Origin: Eucalyptus grandis
Lineage: Eukaryota > Streptophyta > Magnoliopsida > Myrtales > Myrtaceae
Assembly (NCBI RefSeq): GCF_016545825.1
Contig: NC_052613.1
Location: forward strand, 46,916,112 to 46,980,111
Reading direction: 5' to 3'
Length of the DNA stretch: 64,000 nucleotides
Both the position numbers and the translations under genes were made by a program. Positions within the stretch are counted from its first letter, which is position 1; each line of letters begins with the position of its first letter. Under the pieces are notes generated by a model. The model was not told where the DNA came from and did not search any database. It was given only the letters and a program-made list of their open reading frames with translations. This document shows, in pieces, positions 33,899 to 45,510 of this stretch.

Positions 33899-36826
33899 TC
33901 CACTTGCCTTGGTGGAATGGGTTTGTTGTGTATTCTTAAATGATCTGCCCTACTCTCTGCTCCTTTGTCGTCTTTTATATATTTTTGATATTGGTAATGA
34001 GGAGATGAATTCTTCTGTGTCCTTTGTATGTCTTATAGTCTGATATCATCATGAGTGATGAAGTTGGTCGAAGAGCATATTGTGCAAACTGCTAAACTTG
34101 AGTTGTACTATGGGGGGTTTACAGTTTATATGTATAGTCATCGCATCTGTACAGTATTTTTCAATCTATGTGTGCATGTTGTCTATCTCAATATTATAGT
34201 CTTAATGCTTGAAAATTATAATGGTTCTTGTGGATATCCTTTGAATTAAGATAACTTAGCATTAAAGTACCATGAGATTATAACCGTGATTCGATAATTT
34301 CATCTCTTATAGCACAATGCATATACATCATCCCCATGATCTTGGTGTTTTCGCATTGGCCTCTTTTAGCTGGCAAGTTGTCTCCATCTTCTCCTCCCTC
34401 TTAATCAAAGATGTAATTCACTCTTTAGTCTTGGCTGGAGATAGATATAACAGTCTGTTGACATCAACTCTTTTAAGGGCTGTGAAGCTTGGAACAAGAG
34501 CCAAGCCTTAGGAAATAACTTCATTTGGTTGCAGACAGTAACAGAGAAAGATGGAAGAAATTTGTTTTGTTGACCTGAGCAGGCAATGTTGGTATACTGT
34601 TTGTTAATGTTTTTAAAAACTAATAATCGATTCATAAGCATCTTGCAGATTGTCAATTGATGTTCATTTTTCTACATATAATGCAGCACAAAGTTAGTGT
34701 GTGTTTCTCTCTTTTTTTTTTTTTTTTTCTCTTCTGGGTAGAAGTCATCAGCTCTATGATCAATAGGCAGTGATTGATTATCTTCTGCCAGGGGTGGCAT
34801 GTTCTCTTTTCACGAACTGGGTATTGTCAATTTTTTTCCAGATAAAGGCTTGTGGTTTGTGAGCCCTGCCTTCATTTGTCCTTTGTCATGTCATGAACAG
34901 AATATGATTGTCATTGTTGACATTATCCATTCCTATCTGCAATTGCACTTTTTTGTGGCCAGATGGTTGCGATTGTGCTGAAAGGAAATAATGCAACTAT
35001 TTAAAAGCCATAATTGATTTCACTGAAATTTTATTGTTACTTATAGATTGATGACTCAGTTAAGGGTATGTTTACTCTTGATTTCTCCATTCAAAAGGAT
35101 GCCTTAATATATAATAGTCTCTTTCAAACACAACAACTTTTATGCTGACTGTAATTTTAATGCAAAGTAAGAAATAACAAGTTTCTTCATGGCCAAATGA
35201 CAGTTGTTCGATTATTAGTTGGTGTGTGTGGAGAGACATCTGTCTACACATATAGATTTTGGTATGCTAAGGTTTCTACTCTGGTTAGCTCGTCATGTAC
35301 TCGTAGAATAATGTTTGTTTGTCACTTGTCAGTGCATGACACCATGTAAGAAAGTATTTTTACCTTTTCTCTGATTCTTAAGTGACCTCGTATCCTCTCT
35401 TGCATTAGACTGATAATTTTTATGTGCCATTGGATTTTCGGGTGGTTTACAAATTTCAGATGGTTAATCTAATATCGCTTCATGCTATCATCACTGCATT
35501 AGTCTGAACAATCAACTTCAAATGCTTTTTGTGTATATGGGTGGTTCTTCTGAATGTTCTTAACTTTATATCATCTTCTCTGAGCAAAACGAGAAGTTGT
35601 TTTGTTTCTTTGAAAGATCAGATCCAAGTTTTAATGAGTGCTGATGGTATGTTTAACATAGCACAATATTCTTTGGCAATCTGAGGTTAATTGGATCATA
35701 TCAATGATAGATTCTGGATCTACAGTTCATTGGATCCATGGCATCTGCTGGATCAAATGATGGATGTAACACATCTTCATTGTAAAAGTTACTTTGCCTC
35801 AGAGTTTCCAATTTTTTGTAGAATAAACAGCGGACCAAGAGTATGGAACCATAGGTGACTATTTACAGTATAAAGTCCGAGGGATACATGGTATGGCCAT
35901 GAACTTGGACTGTTGGAGCGGAACTCCTGTACTGGCTAAAACTTGACCTGAAATTGGTTTCGCGAATTTGGGTGGAGCGTTCGAGCAGAGACGTGAAAAT
36001 CTTTTATCTTGTTCAGTTTTAGACCTTTTTGTGGCTCTTCATGGTCATTCAGAAGACGTCTCTTCTCGATGGGCAGGCAGAAATGGGACTGGGTTTTGCT
36101 GTCTCCGAGCGATGACTTTAAACGGTGAAATCTGGTGAACACGCCCTTAACAAAATTATATCGTCGCTGTCTTTAACTCGCGGGAGAACTCAGAAAACCT
36201 GTGAATTGTTTGCACAATACTTATTATACGAATGCCAGAAACAACACGCAGTTGTTGTCGCTCGTCGTCGGATTTGTTGAGCTCTTATGTACAGGTGCCT
36301 TGGGCTTTCCCTTCGGCCAGAACAGAAGTTTTAAGGTTTGCAACACGATCTTTCCAGGCTCGAGCAAGAGCAATCTGCCATAGCATAATTCGATTGGTCT
36401 ATTCTTTCCGGACGCTTGATGGGTATTCTCCTCCGATAAAAGAACGAAGTGGAAAGCACCTACTTGGATGCGACATATTATGTCAATTAATTCGAGTCCC
36501 TCTATCCTGAAGAGCCAGTTTCTGTTTCCTCACTAGCAATTCAATTTCAAGCTGAAAAGAATTGAGTGGTTGTCCCAATAAGAGGTTACAGTATCCGAAC
36601 CGACTTCTACTTAAGATCACTTTGGCCATCCCCTGTTTTTCTTGGCTTTTTCTTCCTCTCTCTTGCTTTTTTGGCACGTAACTTGGGAGGAGCGGGAGAA
36701 GACAAAACACCATTCAATAATATGTCATGGGTCAACTTTTTCTTGTCTTCCATGTGTCCCTAAGCTCCACTTTACAGTTCCTGCATCATTTGTGGCCATA
36801 TTACTCCCAGGAGCAGTGCTGGACAA
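33899..36826. other. Intergenic DNA between the PB1 and Aux/IAA genes
   Basis: The first few hundred bases should contain the 3' UTR of the PB1 gene. No other gene model could be supported: ORFs are short, Phe/Ser/Leu-rich and overlap on opposite strands. A poly(T) run lies at 34711-34729. A single TGTCTC (auxin-response-element core) occurs at 36100-36105, about 790 bp before the Aux/IAA start, which may be chance. Confidence 0.5.
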
Positions 36827-36834
36827 TATAAATA
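36827..36834 (+). promoter_or_regulatory. TATA box of the Aux/IAA gene
   Basis: TATAAATA stands 61 bp before the ATG at 36888, which implies a short 5' UTR of about 25-30 bases. Confidence 0.6.
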
Positions 36835-36887
36835 GGATTTGATACCGATGCCCCGTAACGTGAGCAGTTCTTGTTAGTACACAAATC

Positions 36888-38417
36888 ATGGATCGAAATG
36901 CACCTGCTGGTTTTGTTTTCAACCCCTCAAGTTCTCACTCGATGTATTATCAAGACAAGAAGGGTAGCCGAATGATCGATCTGGGTCTTAGCCTGAGAAC
37001 TCTGCAGTCTGATTCATGCGATGATCCATCTGGCGATTGTATGTTTAAGCTTGTTAATCGCTTTCTGTATTTTTATGCTTTTCTCTGATCATTAGTTTTC
37101 TCATAATCTAACCCAGAAATTCTGGTGTTGTATTAACGCGTTGTGCCGTTGAGGTTCTAGCCCACATAGGAAGAAGCCGTCCAGGACTTTAGTGATGTTA
37201 CTGACGAAGATGAGAAAAGGAGAAGATAACGTAGAAGATTTAATTACAATATTAATGCAATGCAATGCAATCATCAGAATCTGCATCATGTATAGGTTAA
37301 TCTTTAACTGAGAAAATGAATTCTGAGATGGTTGTAGTTGCTACCGTTTTTCCTCGTGTTAAGTAGTAGGATATAATGGATAACGATGCATTGATTTAGT
37401 TCACTTTCTGGTACATTATCTTAAGCAAAAGAAAACTGGCATGAATCTCCAACTCGGGGAGATCCAAGCAGATTCGCACTTAGAATCTCCATATTATCAA
37501 ACAGGGCTTAGATGTTGGCCTGGATTGAGCCGACACATCGTCCTGAACCCATTTTCACGTGCTTATGGTCATATATGGTGACCTTTTCAAAACTAAATCG
37601 AGTTCAGGCGTTCTGGCTCTGTATTACTCTCGTTTTGCCATCAGTGAGTGAGAAGAGAAATGATAAACCCAAATCTTCCTGCTCAGCAGCAATGACCACA
37701 CATGGGTGCGGCGAGCTATTTGATTGGCAGCAATTGAACCAGTTGCAATACTCAAACTCGAAAAACCCATGCTCGAAAATTCTCCAGGACGCCTACTATG
37801 ATGAGGAGGCAGAGGGGGTTCAGAGCGAAGAGCGATCGATATATGTCAAAGTCACCATGGATGGATTAGTCGTCGGTAGAAAACTGTGCATGCTTGATCA
37901 CAGCAGTTACTGCAGTTTGGCACTTCAATTGGAAGACATGTTTGGTTGGCCACAACGAAACTTTCTCGGAGCTTCCCAAATTTTTGTTGCTTCCACGCGA
38001 TCTCATCGAATAATCAGAGTATTTGATCTTCTGTTTCAGGTGGACAGTGCGCATATGGGTTGAGATTGTCCGAGCCTGAGTCCGAGTACACCTTGCACTA
38101 TAAGGATAGGGAAGAGAATTGGAGTACTGTGGGTGATGTTCCATGGATGTGAGTCATCTTGTCTCGTGCGCTGATACACTCTTCTCAGCTCTTACTCTCT
38201 GTTATAGTTCTCCAGTTGTTGGAAATTGCTGGAAATATGCATCGAACGTTCTAACATCTTTGTCGATTGATGTAACAGGGAGTTCATCGGACGCGTTAAG
38301 CGCATGCGGATCACGAGAAAGAGCGAAGCATTTCTTCCAATGATCCTGGAAAGGCATCAGCCGACGAACAACCAACTTAACTGGGGTTTCGAGAGCAATG
38401 ATTCGACCGAGATGTAA
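36888..38417 (+). CDS. IAA32: Non-canonical Aux/IAA transcriptional repressor, IAA32/IAA34 type
   Basis: Four exons: 36888-37038, 37690-37944, 38040-38148 and 38279-38417. They join in phase to give 654 nt, 217 residues. Domain I is DLGLSLRTL (residues 31-39), an LxLxL/EAR repression motif that recruits TOPLESS in this family. The domain II degron core (GWPP) is absent, as in Arabidopsis IAA32 and IAA34, so TIR1/AFB-driven turnover is not expected. Domain III (IYVKVTMDGLVVGRK, residues about 101-115, with the PB1 Lys) and domain IV (acidic 'KDREENW' then GDVPW) form the PB1-type interface with ARFs. The start context, 'GLSLRTLQ' and intron positions support the orthology. IAA32 versus IAA34 is unresolved. 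In Arabidopsis these two are stabilised by TMK1 phosphorylation during apical-hook growth. The tail is about 20 residues longer than usual. Confidence 0.9.
37684..37689 (+). promoter_or_regulatory. Tandem NAGNAG splice acceptor of Aux/IAA exon 2
   Basis: CAGCAG precedes exon 2. Use of the first CAG (exon from 37687) would add one Ala codon relative to the second (exon from 37690). Both keep frame, so two isoforms differing by one residue are possible. Confidence 0.6.
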
Positions 38418-38529
38418 AATGAAGTTCGTGTTCCTCAAAATTAAAGGTGTATCATGTAGACCTTTCAAATTACTGTTTCATGTCTCATAAAGGTTTGCTG
38501 ATTTTACCTGATAGACTTTCTTCCCATAG

Positions 38530-39906
38530 AATAGTATTAGGGATGAGCATCGGTCCAGGATTGCCTTGGCTCGGCCCAACCTTGTCGGTCCTAGTTTAGC
38601 TCCTAGGGGGACTGGATCGGTTCTTGTCCTGATACCTTGAACTTTGCACTATGTCGGTTGATCATCGGTCCTAAGAGTTTATGATTAGTCCAATTTGGAC
38701 CAACACTATAGATATTATATATTTAATAAGTTATGTATATTATTCTTTTATCTATTCTAAAGTCTATAACCCTAACTTAACGCGTTAACGAGTCCTCCTC
38801 CTCCTTGTTCTATCCTCTTTGTTCTCTTCTATCTTTGCCAAGTAAATCCGAAAGAATAAAGCCCTAATTAGAAATTTAGAAAAACTCTTCGTGAGCAACA
38901 CTCGATGCTCGCCCGCTCTCGCTCATTGCTCACGGCTCCCCCACTCCCACTCATCGTTCGCTTGCCTCTCACCCCACTTTCGCTCATCGCTCGCTTGCCA
39001 CTTGCCTTGCTACAGCACCTCGTTTGTTGCTCGCCCCACTCTCGCACATTGCTCACCACTCACCCCTTGCCTGACTTGCCCTATTACTTTGAAAATCATA
39101 GGATGTAAAAGGTCAATCAACACTATGTCAACTCGAAAAGAACCCTTCTCAACGATTGTTTCAAATCATTAGTGTCATTCATTAATGCCGGAACTTGGAT
39201 GTTTATTTCTATCTTAAGTATTATTTTCGCAATTTTTTTTTTGTCAAGTGCTAATGGTGTGCATTTGGTATAAAATTTTATACTTGAGAAGTAGTAGTTT
39301 CTTAGTAATGGTAGATTTCTTCTAGTGATTAAGAGGATATTGGGTTGGGGTTCGCTACTCTAATTGAAAGAAAAAAACAATGCGTAGATAATTATATTCC
39401 TCAAACTTTCTTGCTCCACTATGACAAATTTTTTTTTGAAGTTTTGCTTCGAAATTCTCTCTAAACCGTAGAATTGTCAAGCGAAGTATTAGATGAAGGT
39501 GCATGGCTTAAAGCTCATGCTACTTTTGGCCTTTCATGTTTTTCACTTTACTTTTTCTTTCCTTTCAAATAGAAATTTATGAAACAGTGCTAGTTGGGCT
39601 CTATAAAATTATATTGTTAGGTTAATTAAAATTTATGTTGGATATGTACTGGTGTATATATGATTTCAAATAGTAGATTTGTTTTTTTAGAGAATACAAA
39701 AAATGAAATAAAATATTTATTGGTTGGTCTTGAGTTGATCCTGAAATCAGATCGGATCAGCTTAGAGGGTTGGTCTGATCCTCAATCCTAAACTCAATAG
39801 AATTGGTCCTTAATCTCAAAAATTAATGATTAATACTATATGGGTTGGTCTTTAATTTAGGTGCTGAACTGACCCAACTTGGACCATACTCATCTCTAAA
39901 TAGTAT
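38530..39906. mobile_element. hAT-like non-autonomous element with perfect 8-bp target duplication
   Basis: AATAGTAT occurs on both sides (38530-38537 and 39899-39906) of a 1,361-bp element. Its ends are inverted: TAGGGATGAGCATCGGTCC versus TAGAGATGAGTATGGTCC read in reverse. An 8-bp duplication with TAGGG-type ends fits hAT transposons. The core (38900-39070) is a degenerate array of 'gctcgccccactctcgc' words. No transposase frame exists. It inserted 112 bp after the Aux/IAA stop codon, so it may lie in or near the 3' UTR or terminator. A diverged copy is at 29427-30884. Confidence 0.85.
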
Positions 39907-41140
39907 GTTATGTTGAAAAGACCATAAAAAGATTCAAGGCAGAAAATGCTATTAGGTAAATTTAGAAGAGGTCTTTGTACTATTATCTTTGATTTAATGA
40001 CATGATTGGTTCCTAAATTAACCTTTGAACACGATTATGAGATGAATTCTCATATTTATGTTCAAATATAAGTGCGAAAATCGTTATAATGTCACGATTA
40101 TGTTGAAGTGCTTTTGAAAAGATACAATCTCGTCGGTTATCTACACAGACAACAAACCCAGGCCTTGAAAACCTTCTAGATAAGATTACTACTTTTGTGG
40201 CATGTGGCTTCGGCAAGTTGCAACCCTCAATTGCTCATTAGTTACTTTCCATGGATCTCTCTCTCGTGAATCTAAGTACAGGAGACAAACTTCCCGACCA
40301 AAAACAAAAGAAAAAAGTAGAGGAGACAAACTCACGTATACTTGATTACTAGGCGGGCCTAAAACGGGCCAGGCCTAATAGTTGGCAAAAAGTCCTGTCC
40401 AGAAACTTGCCCGTGATTAGAAAGAAGTTGAATTTTTCTGTATGATTTAGATCTAAATTAGGAGGATCAAACTTTTGAGGGCCCAAAAAGAAAGTTACTT
40501 GTTCGGACATACTTATTTCGCTCTTTCTGCCAACTGAACCTTTGCACATGATCACCGCTACTTCTGATCTTTCCATCTACAAGCGGAGTTGGATTGTTTG
40601 TTCTGGGATCGTCCTTGTAAGTCCAACAAAAGAGCTGAAAGAACAAAGCATGACAGTTTCTCCATTATGCCTCGAGTAATATATTTTCCAAATCATCCGT
40701 TTCCAAAGTTAACTATAGCATTTCCTTTTTCTCCTCATCCTCAAAAGTTTATTCATTTCTTCTTCACCAAAAATTAGAGGTATTGCGAGAGTCGGGCTAC
40801 AGTAGTCACCCCTTGCTCTTTCTCTTCTAATTGGGATTGATGCACGCGCTGCTTTTGTTCAGCTTCTTAGCAATTACACTAGTTCCCTCGATGAGTGGAT
40901 TCCATGACAGCGTTGCTCATCTGTACATATCATGACGGAGAAGACAATGTTCATGTCAGTCATGCACACTAAGACAATGTTATGTCAATTGGACCGATCA
41001 TGCTCTATCGGTTGAAAAGGTCTGCTCATGCGGATTCTTGGTCATCCAGCAACAATACTAACTAAATAAATAGAACATCATATTCATATATGAACAAGAT
41101 CCTCCACCCTCACCTGTCCAATTACATGACTACAATAGTT
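39907..41140. other. Intergenic DNA, nothing recognised
   Basis: No gene, RNA or element could be supported. ORFs are short and without domains. Confidence 0.5.
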
Positions 41141-41635
41141 AAACTCGTAATGTTTAGGAATAAGTGCAATTGAAGTCCTTAAATTTGTTACGAAAATGAA
41201 ATTGAATCCTTAGATTTTATAATTGATGAAATCAAGTCTTAAAAGTTATCTCGTTTGCGCAATCAAATATCTCTGATTAACACCATTCAATTTTAGTATT
41301 GGGAAATACCAACTTCTCTTTTTCCATCACTTTTTCTTTCTGAAGTTGCTATTATGTTGATTTACGAGTGCAACAATCATCAAAATGACGTTGTTTTCTT
41401 ACTATATTTTAATAAAATCAGATTAAATAGGAAAAAAAGGACCGAAAAGCATAAAAGAAATTCACCTTAAAGGGGTTATGGCTTGAAGATCCTTACCGAG
41501 TGTCAGGAAGCTCCTTGCCTAAGTGCAACGGTGGCACCACCACTGCGCAAAAGCCGACCATGAAAGGCTCTTGGTGGCGCCATCACCATGCGACGGGCGA
41601 GGGGCTATTAACTCTCACTTATATTTGAAGGAAAA

Positions 41636-42334
41636 GTATCAATTTTTTTTTAAAATTTATTGCATTAATGTCAATTTAGTTATAAATTTTTTAATAGTGT
41701 TAATTCAGTCATAAATCTTTTGTCTTAGTGCCACTTTATTCATTTGGGTTAATTTTGGCTAAATATTGCGATGTGGATGTTGGTCGGTTTACGTAGTATG
41801 ATTGGCGCTAATGCAAACGACTTTTAATAATATTTTAATTTTTTTGAATTTTTTAATATGTTTTCCTTCTCTCATTGGGTTGGCGAGGTTCGCCCGGTTG
41901 GGCTGGCAAGGCTCACCCTCATTATTGCTGGCGAGTGAGCCTCGTTGGCTTGGGCAAGCCTCGCCCTTGTTATTGTTGGTGATAGCGAGCCTCGCCAGTG
42001 GCCAACAACTCTTAGTAGAGGTTGGTCATTGATTAGTGACTAGCTAGAGGAAGAAGAAAGGGAAGAAGAAAAAAAAAAGGAAAAGGAAAAAATAAATAAA
42101 AATAAAAAAATTGAAAAAATATTTAAATTTTATTAAAAGTTTTCTATGTTAGCGCCGACCATACCATGTAAGTCAATCGATGTCCACACCAGCAAAATCC
42201 AATCAAAATTAGTTGGAAGTACTGAACTAACATTAAATTAAAATGGTTATAACTAAATTAGCACAAATAAAATGTTTATAATTAAATTGACACAAATGCA
42301 ATAAGTTTATAATTTTTCTAACATTTTTCCCTAA
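41636..42334. mobile_element. MULE-like fold-back MITE, possibly nested in an older element (41150-42670)
   Basis: The ends ('ggaaaagtatcaa' and 'ttgtta'-like text, ending 'aacatttttccc') and arms ('gtcaatttagttataaa' versus 'tttataattaaattgac') mirror each other. The core contains GGCGAGGCTCGCC-type words (41880-42010). It is the same family as 1-792 and 27253-27833. On both sides (41150-41290 and 42590-42690) there is weakly inverted text of the type 'gtgcaattgaagtcctta' / 'tagaacctaattacactttc', which suggests an older host element. The flanking 9-mers TATATTTGA and TAAATTTAG match only partly. Confidence 0.6.
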
Positions 42335-42699
42335 ATTTAGGAAAGCCTTACAACCCTTGCTAGTGAAGTAGGGGTAATGCCATCGTCCCACCAATCCAAT
42401 CCAAGAATCTCTATCCTTTTTTTTTTAATCCTTTTTTCTTCCATTCTTTTGTTAGTTAATGTTTTCGTTTTCCTTTTACTTTTCAAACCTTTCACTGATG
42501 TGGTGCTAAGTGCTGTATGTATTCAACTAATAAAGAGACAATGCAAAGTTAGTATTTTTGTTAGCTAAATTAGACAAAACTGATAGAAGAAATTGATTGC
42601 ATTGATTCGACAAGTTTTCGGACTCATTGCACTTTTGAAAATTTTAGAACCTAATTACACTTTCACAATTAGTTTCAAGATTTCAGTTATGCTGATCCA

Positions 42700-43184
42700 T
42701 AATATATATTATAACTGTATCCATATCCTTATTGATAACATCAGGCATAAGACATATCTTTGATCCTACACTACCTTCATCTCGGCTGTTGGACTAGTAC
42801 ATATATAGCGTGACAACAAAAAGAGCTTGGCCCGTTACAAAGTCATTGAGCACCAGTAAGCTCCGACCATAGAGGACGATATTATTGTTGGTGGTAGGCT
42901 GAGGGCGATATTATTTCTTAGACCCGTCTATTTCGTGGCTGCGGTACCTCCATGGGTGTGGTGGCCGTGAAGAGTTGAAACATTTGGAAGCTTTTACATT
43001 GTTTGTTGTACTTGTATCTATCTCGTTCATCGAGATGATACATGTTGCCGTATCTCTTGTCAGAGTCAAATGCTTCCGTGTACGTGGAAACCTTCGTATA
43101 ATTGTACGCCGATGTATAATCTGTCGAACGACCTTGCTGGCATAAATTTTGGACGCCAGCTAGTTCTACGAAGAGATCTCTAGG
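42700..43184. other. Intergenic DNA, nothing recognised
   Basis: No supported gene or element. Confidence 0.4.
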
Positions 43185-43320
43185 ATTTCAAAAAGAGAAT
43201 GTTTGTTTCCTTCTCTCGTTTCGCCGCCGTTGAATCTTTTTGGGCCAGCGATTGTCGTTATTGATGGATGATGGCTATTGAATTTTGAAGTTGGCAAAGG
43301 GTGAAAGTTTCCCAACGACA
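43185..43320. repeat. Dispersed direct repeat, copy 1 (partner 44552-44700)
   Basis: Both copies contain 'ctaggatttcaaaaag', 'ttccttctctcgt' / 'ttccctttctcat', 'gccagcgattgtc' / 'gccagcaattgtc', 'gatgatggc(t/a)attgaattt' and 'gggtgaaagttt' / 'gggtcaaagttt' in the same order. Non-coding. Confidence 0.65.
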
Positions 43321-44360
43321 TTGCTCAATTTCCATGCTTTAAATTCTACCAATCTTGACCTTGTAAAAAAAAGTATTTAATTATGGGTGATCAGTGAGGG
43401 CTGATTCCCACATTGAAACTGAGAATTGGCCCACCTGGTCCTAAAATTGGATGAGGCTGGTGTGGTTCCTGAGTGGATCTTGGAACTGGCTTTCAACAAC
43501 TACACCAAAAATGACGGTTGAAGGAGGCCGTGAAAGTGAGACCCATAGTTCCCTTACCACAAAAATGATGGCTAAAGGTGAGGGCGTGACTGCAAGGGAG
43601 GGTCAGACGTGCCTGGCAAGGCCATGACTGCAAGGGAGGAATAGAGGAAAAGCAGAGACTGAGGCAACTAAGATGGAAGCGGCTGTGAGGCCACGATGGA
43701 GGGTTGGAGGTGAGGCTACAACTATAACGGACGACTGGAGGTGAGATCGTGATTGGCAAGGTTGCTAGGGACTACGATGAGGTGACTGAGAGAGACTGGA
43801 GATGGAGAGGAAGAGAATCATGTATTCAATAGAGGAGGAGGAGGAGGCTCAGGTTTCTAAAGTTAGTCCTTTACTTTTAGAAGAAAGAAGAGTAAAAAGA
43901 TTAGGGTTTTAGTTCACTCTTTTATTTTAGGAAGAAGATCAAAAAATAATTAGGATATACCGGTGTGGTCTAGGTGATTTGAGTGCATGGATTCACACCT
44001 AGAATTGGGAATCAGATTGATATTCACTTGTTCCCCATTTTAAGGATTGAGAACCAGTTGATTTGAGCGATTCCTTTTGCTTACCTAATTGGAATATGCT
44101 TTCTTATCCTAGAGGGCCCTGAAGCCTTAAGGTTCAAAATACCCTTGCCAAGATGTAAGCAAGGGCTTTCGACACTTATTAGGGGTTGGCAAGAGTTCAT
44201 TAACCCTTGCCTGTTGGGCGGTGGCGGTGCCATGGAACCTTTGTGGCTGGCCCTTGCGCAATGGTGCCATTGCATAATAGATAATGGGCTGTGAAGTAGT
44301 AGACATAGAGTGATAGCGAAGCCATGATGACTCAAACAAAGTGTAGCTCTTGGTAGACTT
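43321..44360. other. Intergenic DNA, possible decayed element
   Basis: Repeated purine-rich words ('ggaggtgag', 'gaggccgtgaaa', 'tgactgcaaggga') at 43500-43870 look like a degenerate minisatellite. The flanks around 43385 and 44060 both use 'gattcccacattg' / 'gagaaccagttga'-type text, but no end pairs convincingly. No gene. Confidence 0.35.
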
Positions 44361-44551
44361 TCACAGGAAAAATTGTATAAAAAATTTTAAACTTATTATT
44401 CAGCAGCCAATTGAATCATAAATTTTTCAATTATATTATTTAAGTTTTAAATCTTTTGGCAATTTCAGTGTATCAATTTAATTCTTATTCCTTTGACGAT
44501 TTGTCAATATAATTCTTTTAGTCATTTCTACAAGTGGGTTTCTAGGATTTC
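44361..44551. mobile_element. Truncated fold-back MITE arm
   Basis: It contains 'ttttaaacttattattcagc', 'caattgaatcataaattttt' and 'caatttaattcttat', the arm text of the 13728-14423 family, but has no core and no opposite arm. Confidence 0.45.
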
Positions 44552-44700
44552 AAAAAGGTAATCTTCGTTCCCTTTCTCATCTTCCAGATCCGGCTGTCGT
44601 TGTTGGACTGTTTTTGTGGCCAGCAATTGTCATTATGGAATGATGATGGCAATTGAATTTTTGTAGTTTGCGATGGGTCAAAGTTTGCCAACTACATTCG
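44552..44700. repeat. Dispersed direct repeat, copy 2 (partner 43185-43320)
   Basis: Same orientation as copy 1, with several substitutions and short indels. It lies between a truncated MITE arm and a fold-back element, so it may have been duplicated together with element debris. Confidence 0.65.
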
Positions 44701-44729
44701 ACGGATTCGCATTCATCTCAACCTATAAA

Positions 44730-45510
44730 TGTGGCGTTATGCGAAAAATGTGGTGTTTTTTGAAAATATTTTTTAAGAAGTTATTTTTCAAGAAAATGAC
44801 AATATTTTCTAATGTTAAGTTGATATATAAAAATGAACTATAAAATATTATGTCATTTAGTAAGGAAAATCCTTTCCTCCATACATATCTTTTAGTAATT
44901 TTTTTAAATAGTTTTTTTAATTATTTATTTCTTTTTCTTCTTCTTTATTAGCCAATTGTTGGTCACAGCGACCGGCCATAGGCGAGCTCAAGTCTCGATT
45001 TGATTAGGGAGGCCCGAGCTTGCTTGATTGGCTTTGAGTGAGCTTAGGCATTGCCAAATTCAGCGAGCTGGGCGAGGCTCGAGCCTCCCCGAAATCACTA
45101 GAGGTTGGCGAGGTTCTGGTATCCTTGGGCAAGGCTTGAGCCTCACCTCGCCTTGTCACAGGCTAGTGAGGCTCGGCCTCACCGAAATCTAACAAACTCG
45201 AGCCTTACCGACCTAATGGTGAGGCTCAAGCTCACTTGTGGCTGGTGACCGCCTAAGGAAAAAAAGAAAAAGAAAGAAAGAAAAATAATTAAAGAATAAA
45301 AAAATTTAAAACTTGGTTTTTAAAAAATAAAAAGAAAATAGAAGGCAAATGTGTTAGGTGAAAGAAGATATGGAAAATGTTTTTTTTCTTATTTTAGAAT
45401 TTGTTTTATTGATGGAAATTGTTTTCCGATTAGTTCATTTTTGTGAAATGAACGTCGAAAAAAATTTGAAGAATATTTTCTTGAAAGTTATATTTCGCAA
45501 AATAAACGGA
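44730..45510. mobile_element. Fold-back element with GC-rich core
   Basis: The left arm ('aagaagttatttttcaagaaaatgacaatatt') and the right arm read in reverse ('ataactttcaagaaaatattcttcaaa') match over roughly 120 bp. The core (44950-45240) is made of repeated GGCGAGGCTCGAGCCT-like words. The architecture matches 1405-2235. It has no coding capacity: the 176-residue ORF at 45358-45888 starts inside its right arm. Confidence 0.5.

Noticed and set aside
36100..36105. TGTCTC auxin-response element for the Aux/IAA gene
   Set aside because: A single hexamer nearly 800 bp upstream is expected by chance. I mention it in the spacer entry but do not call it a regulatory site.
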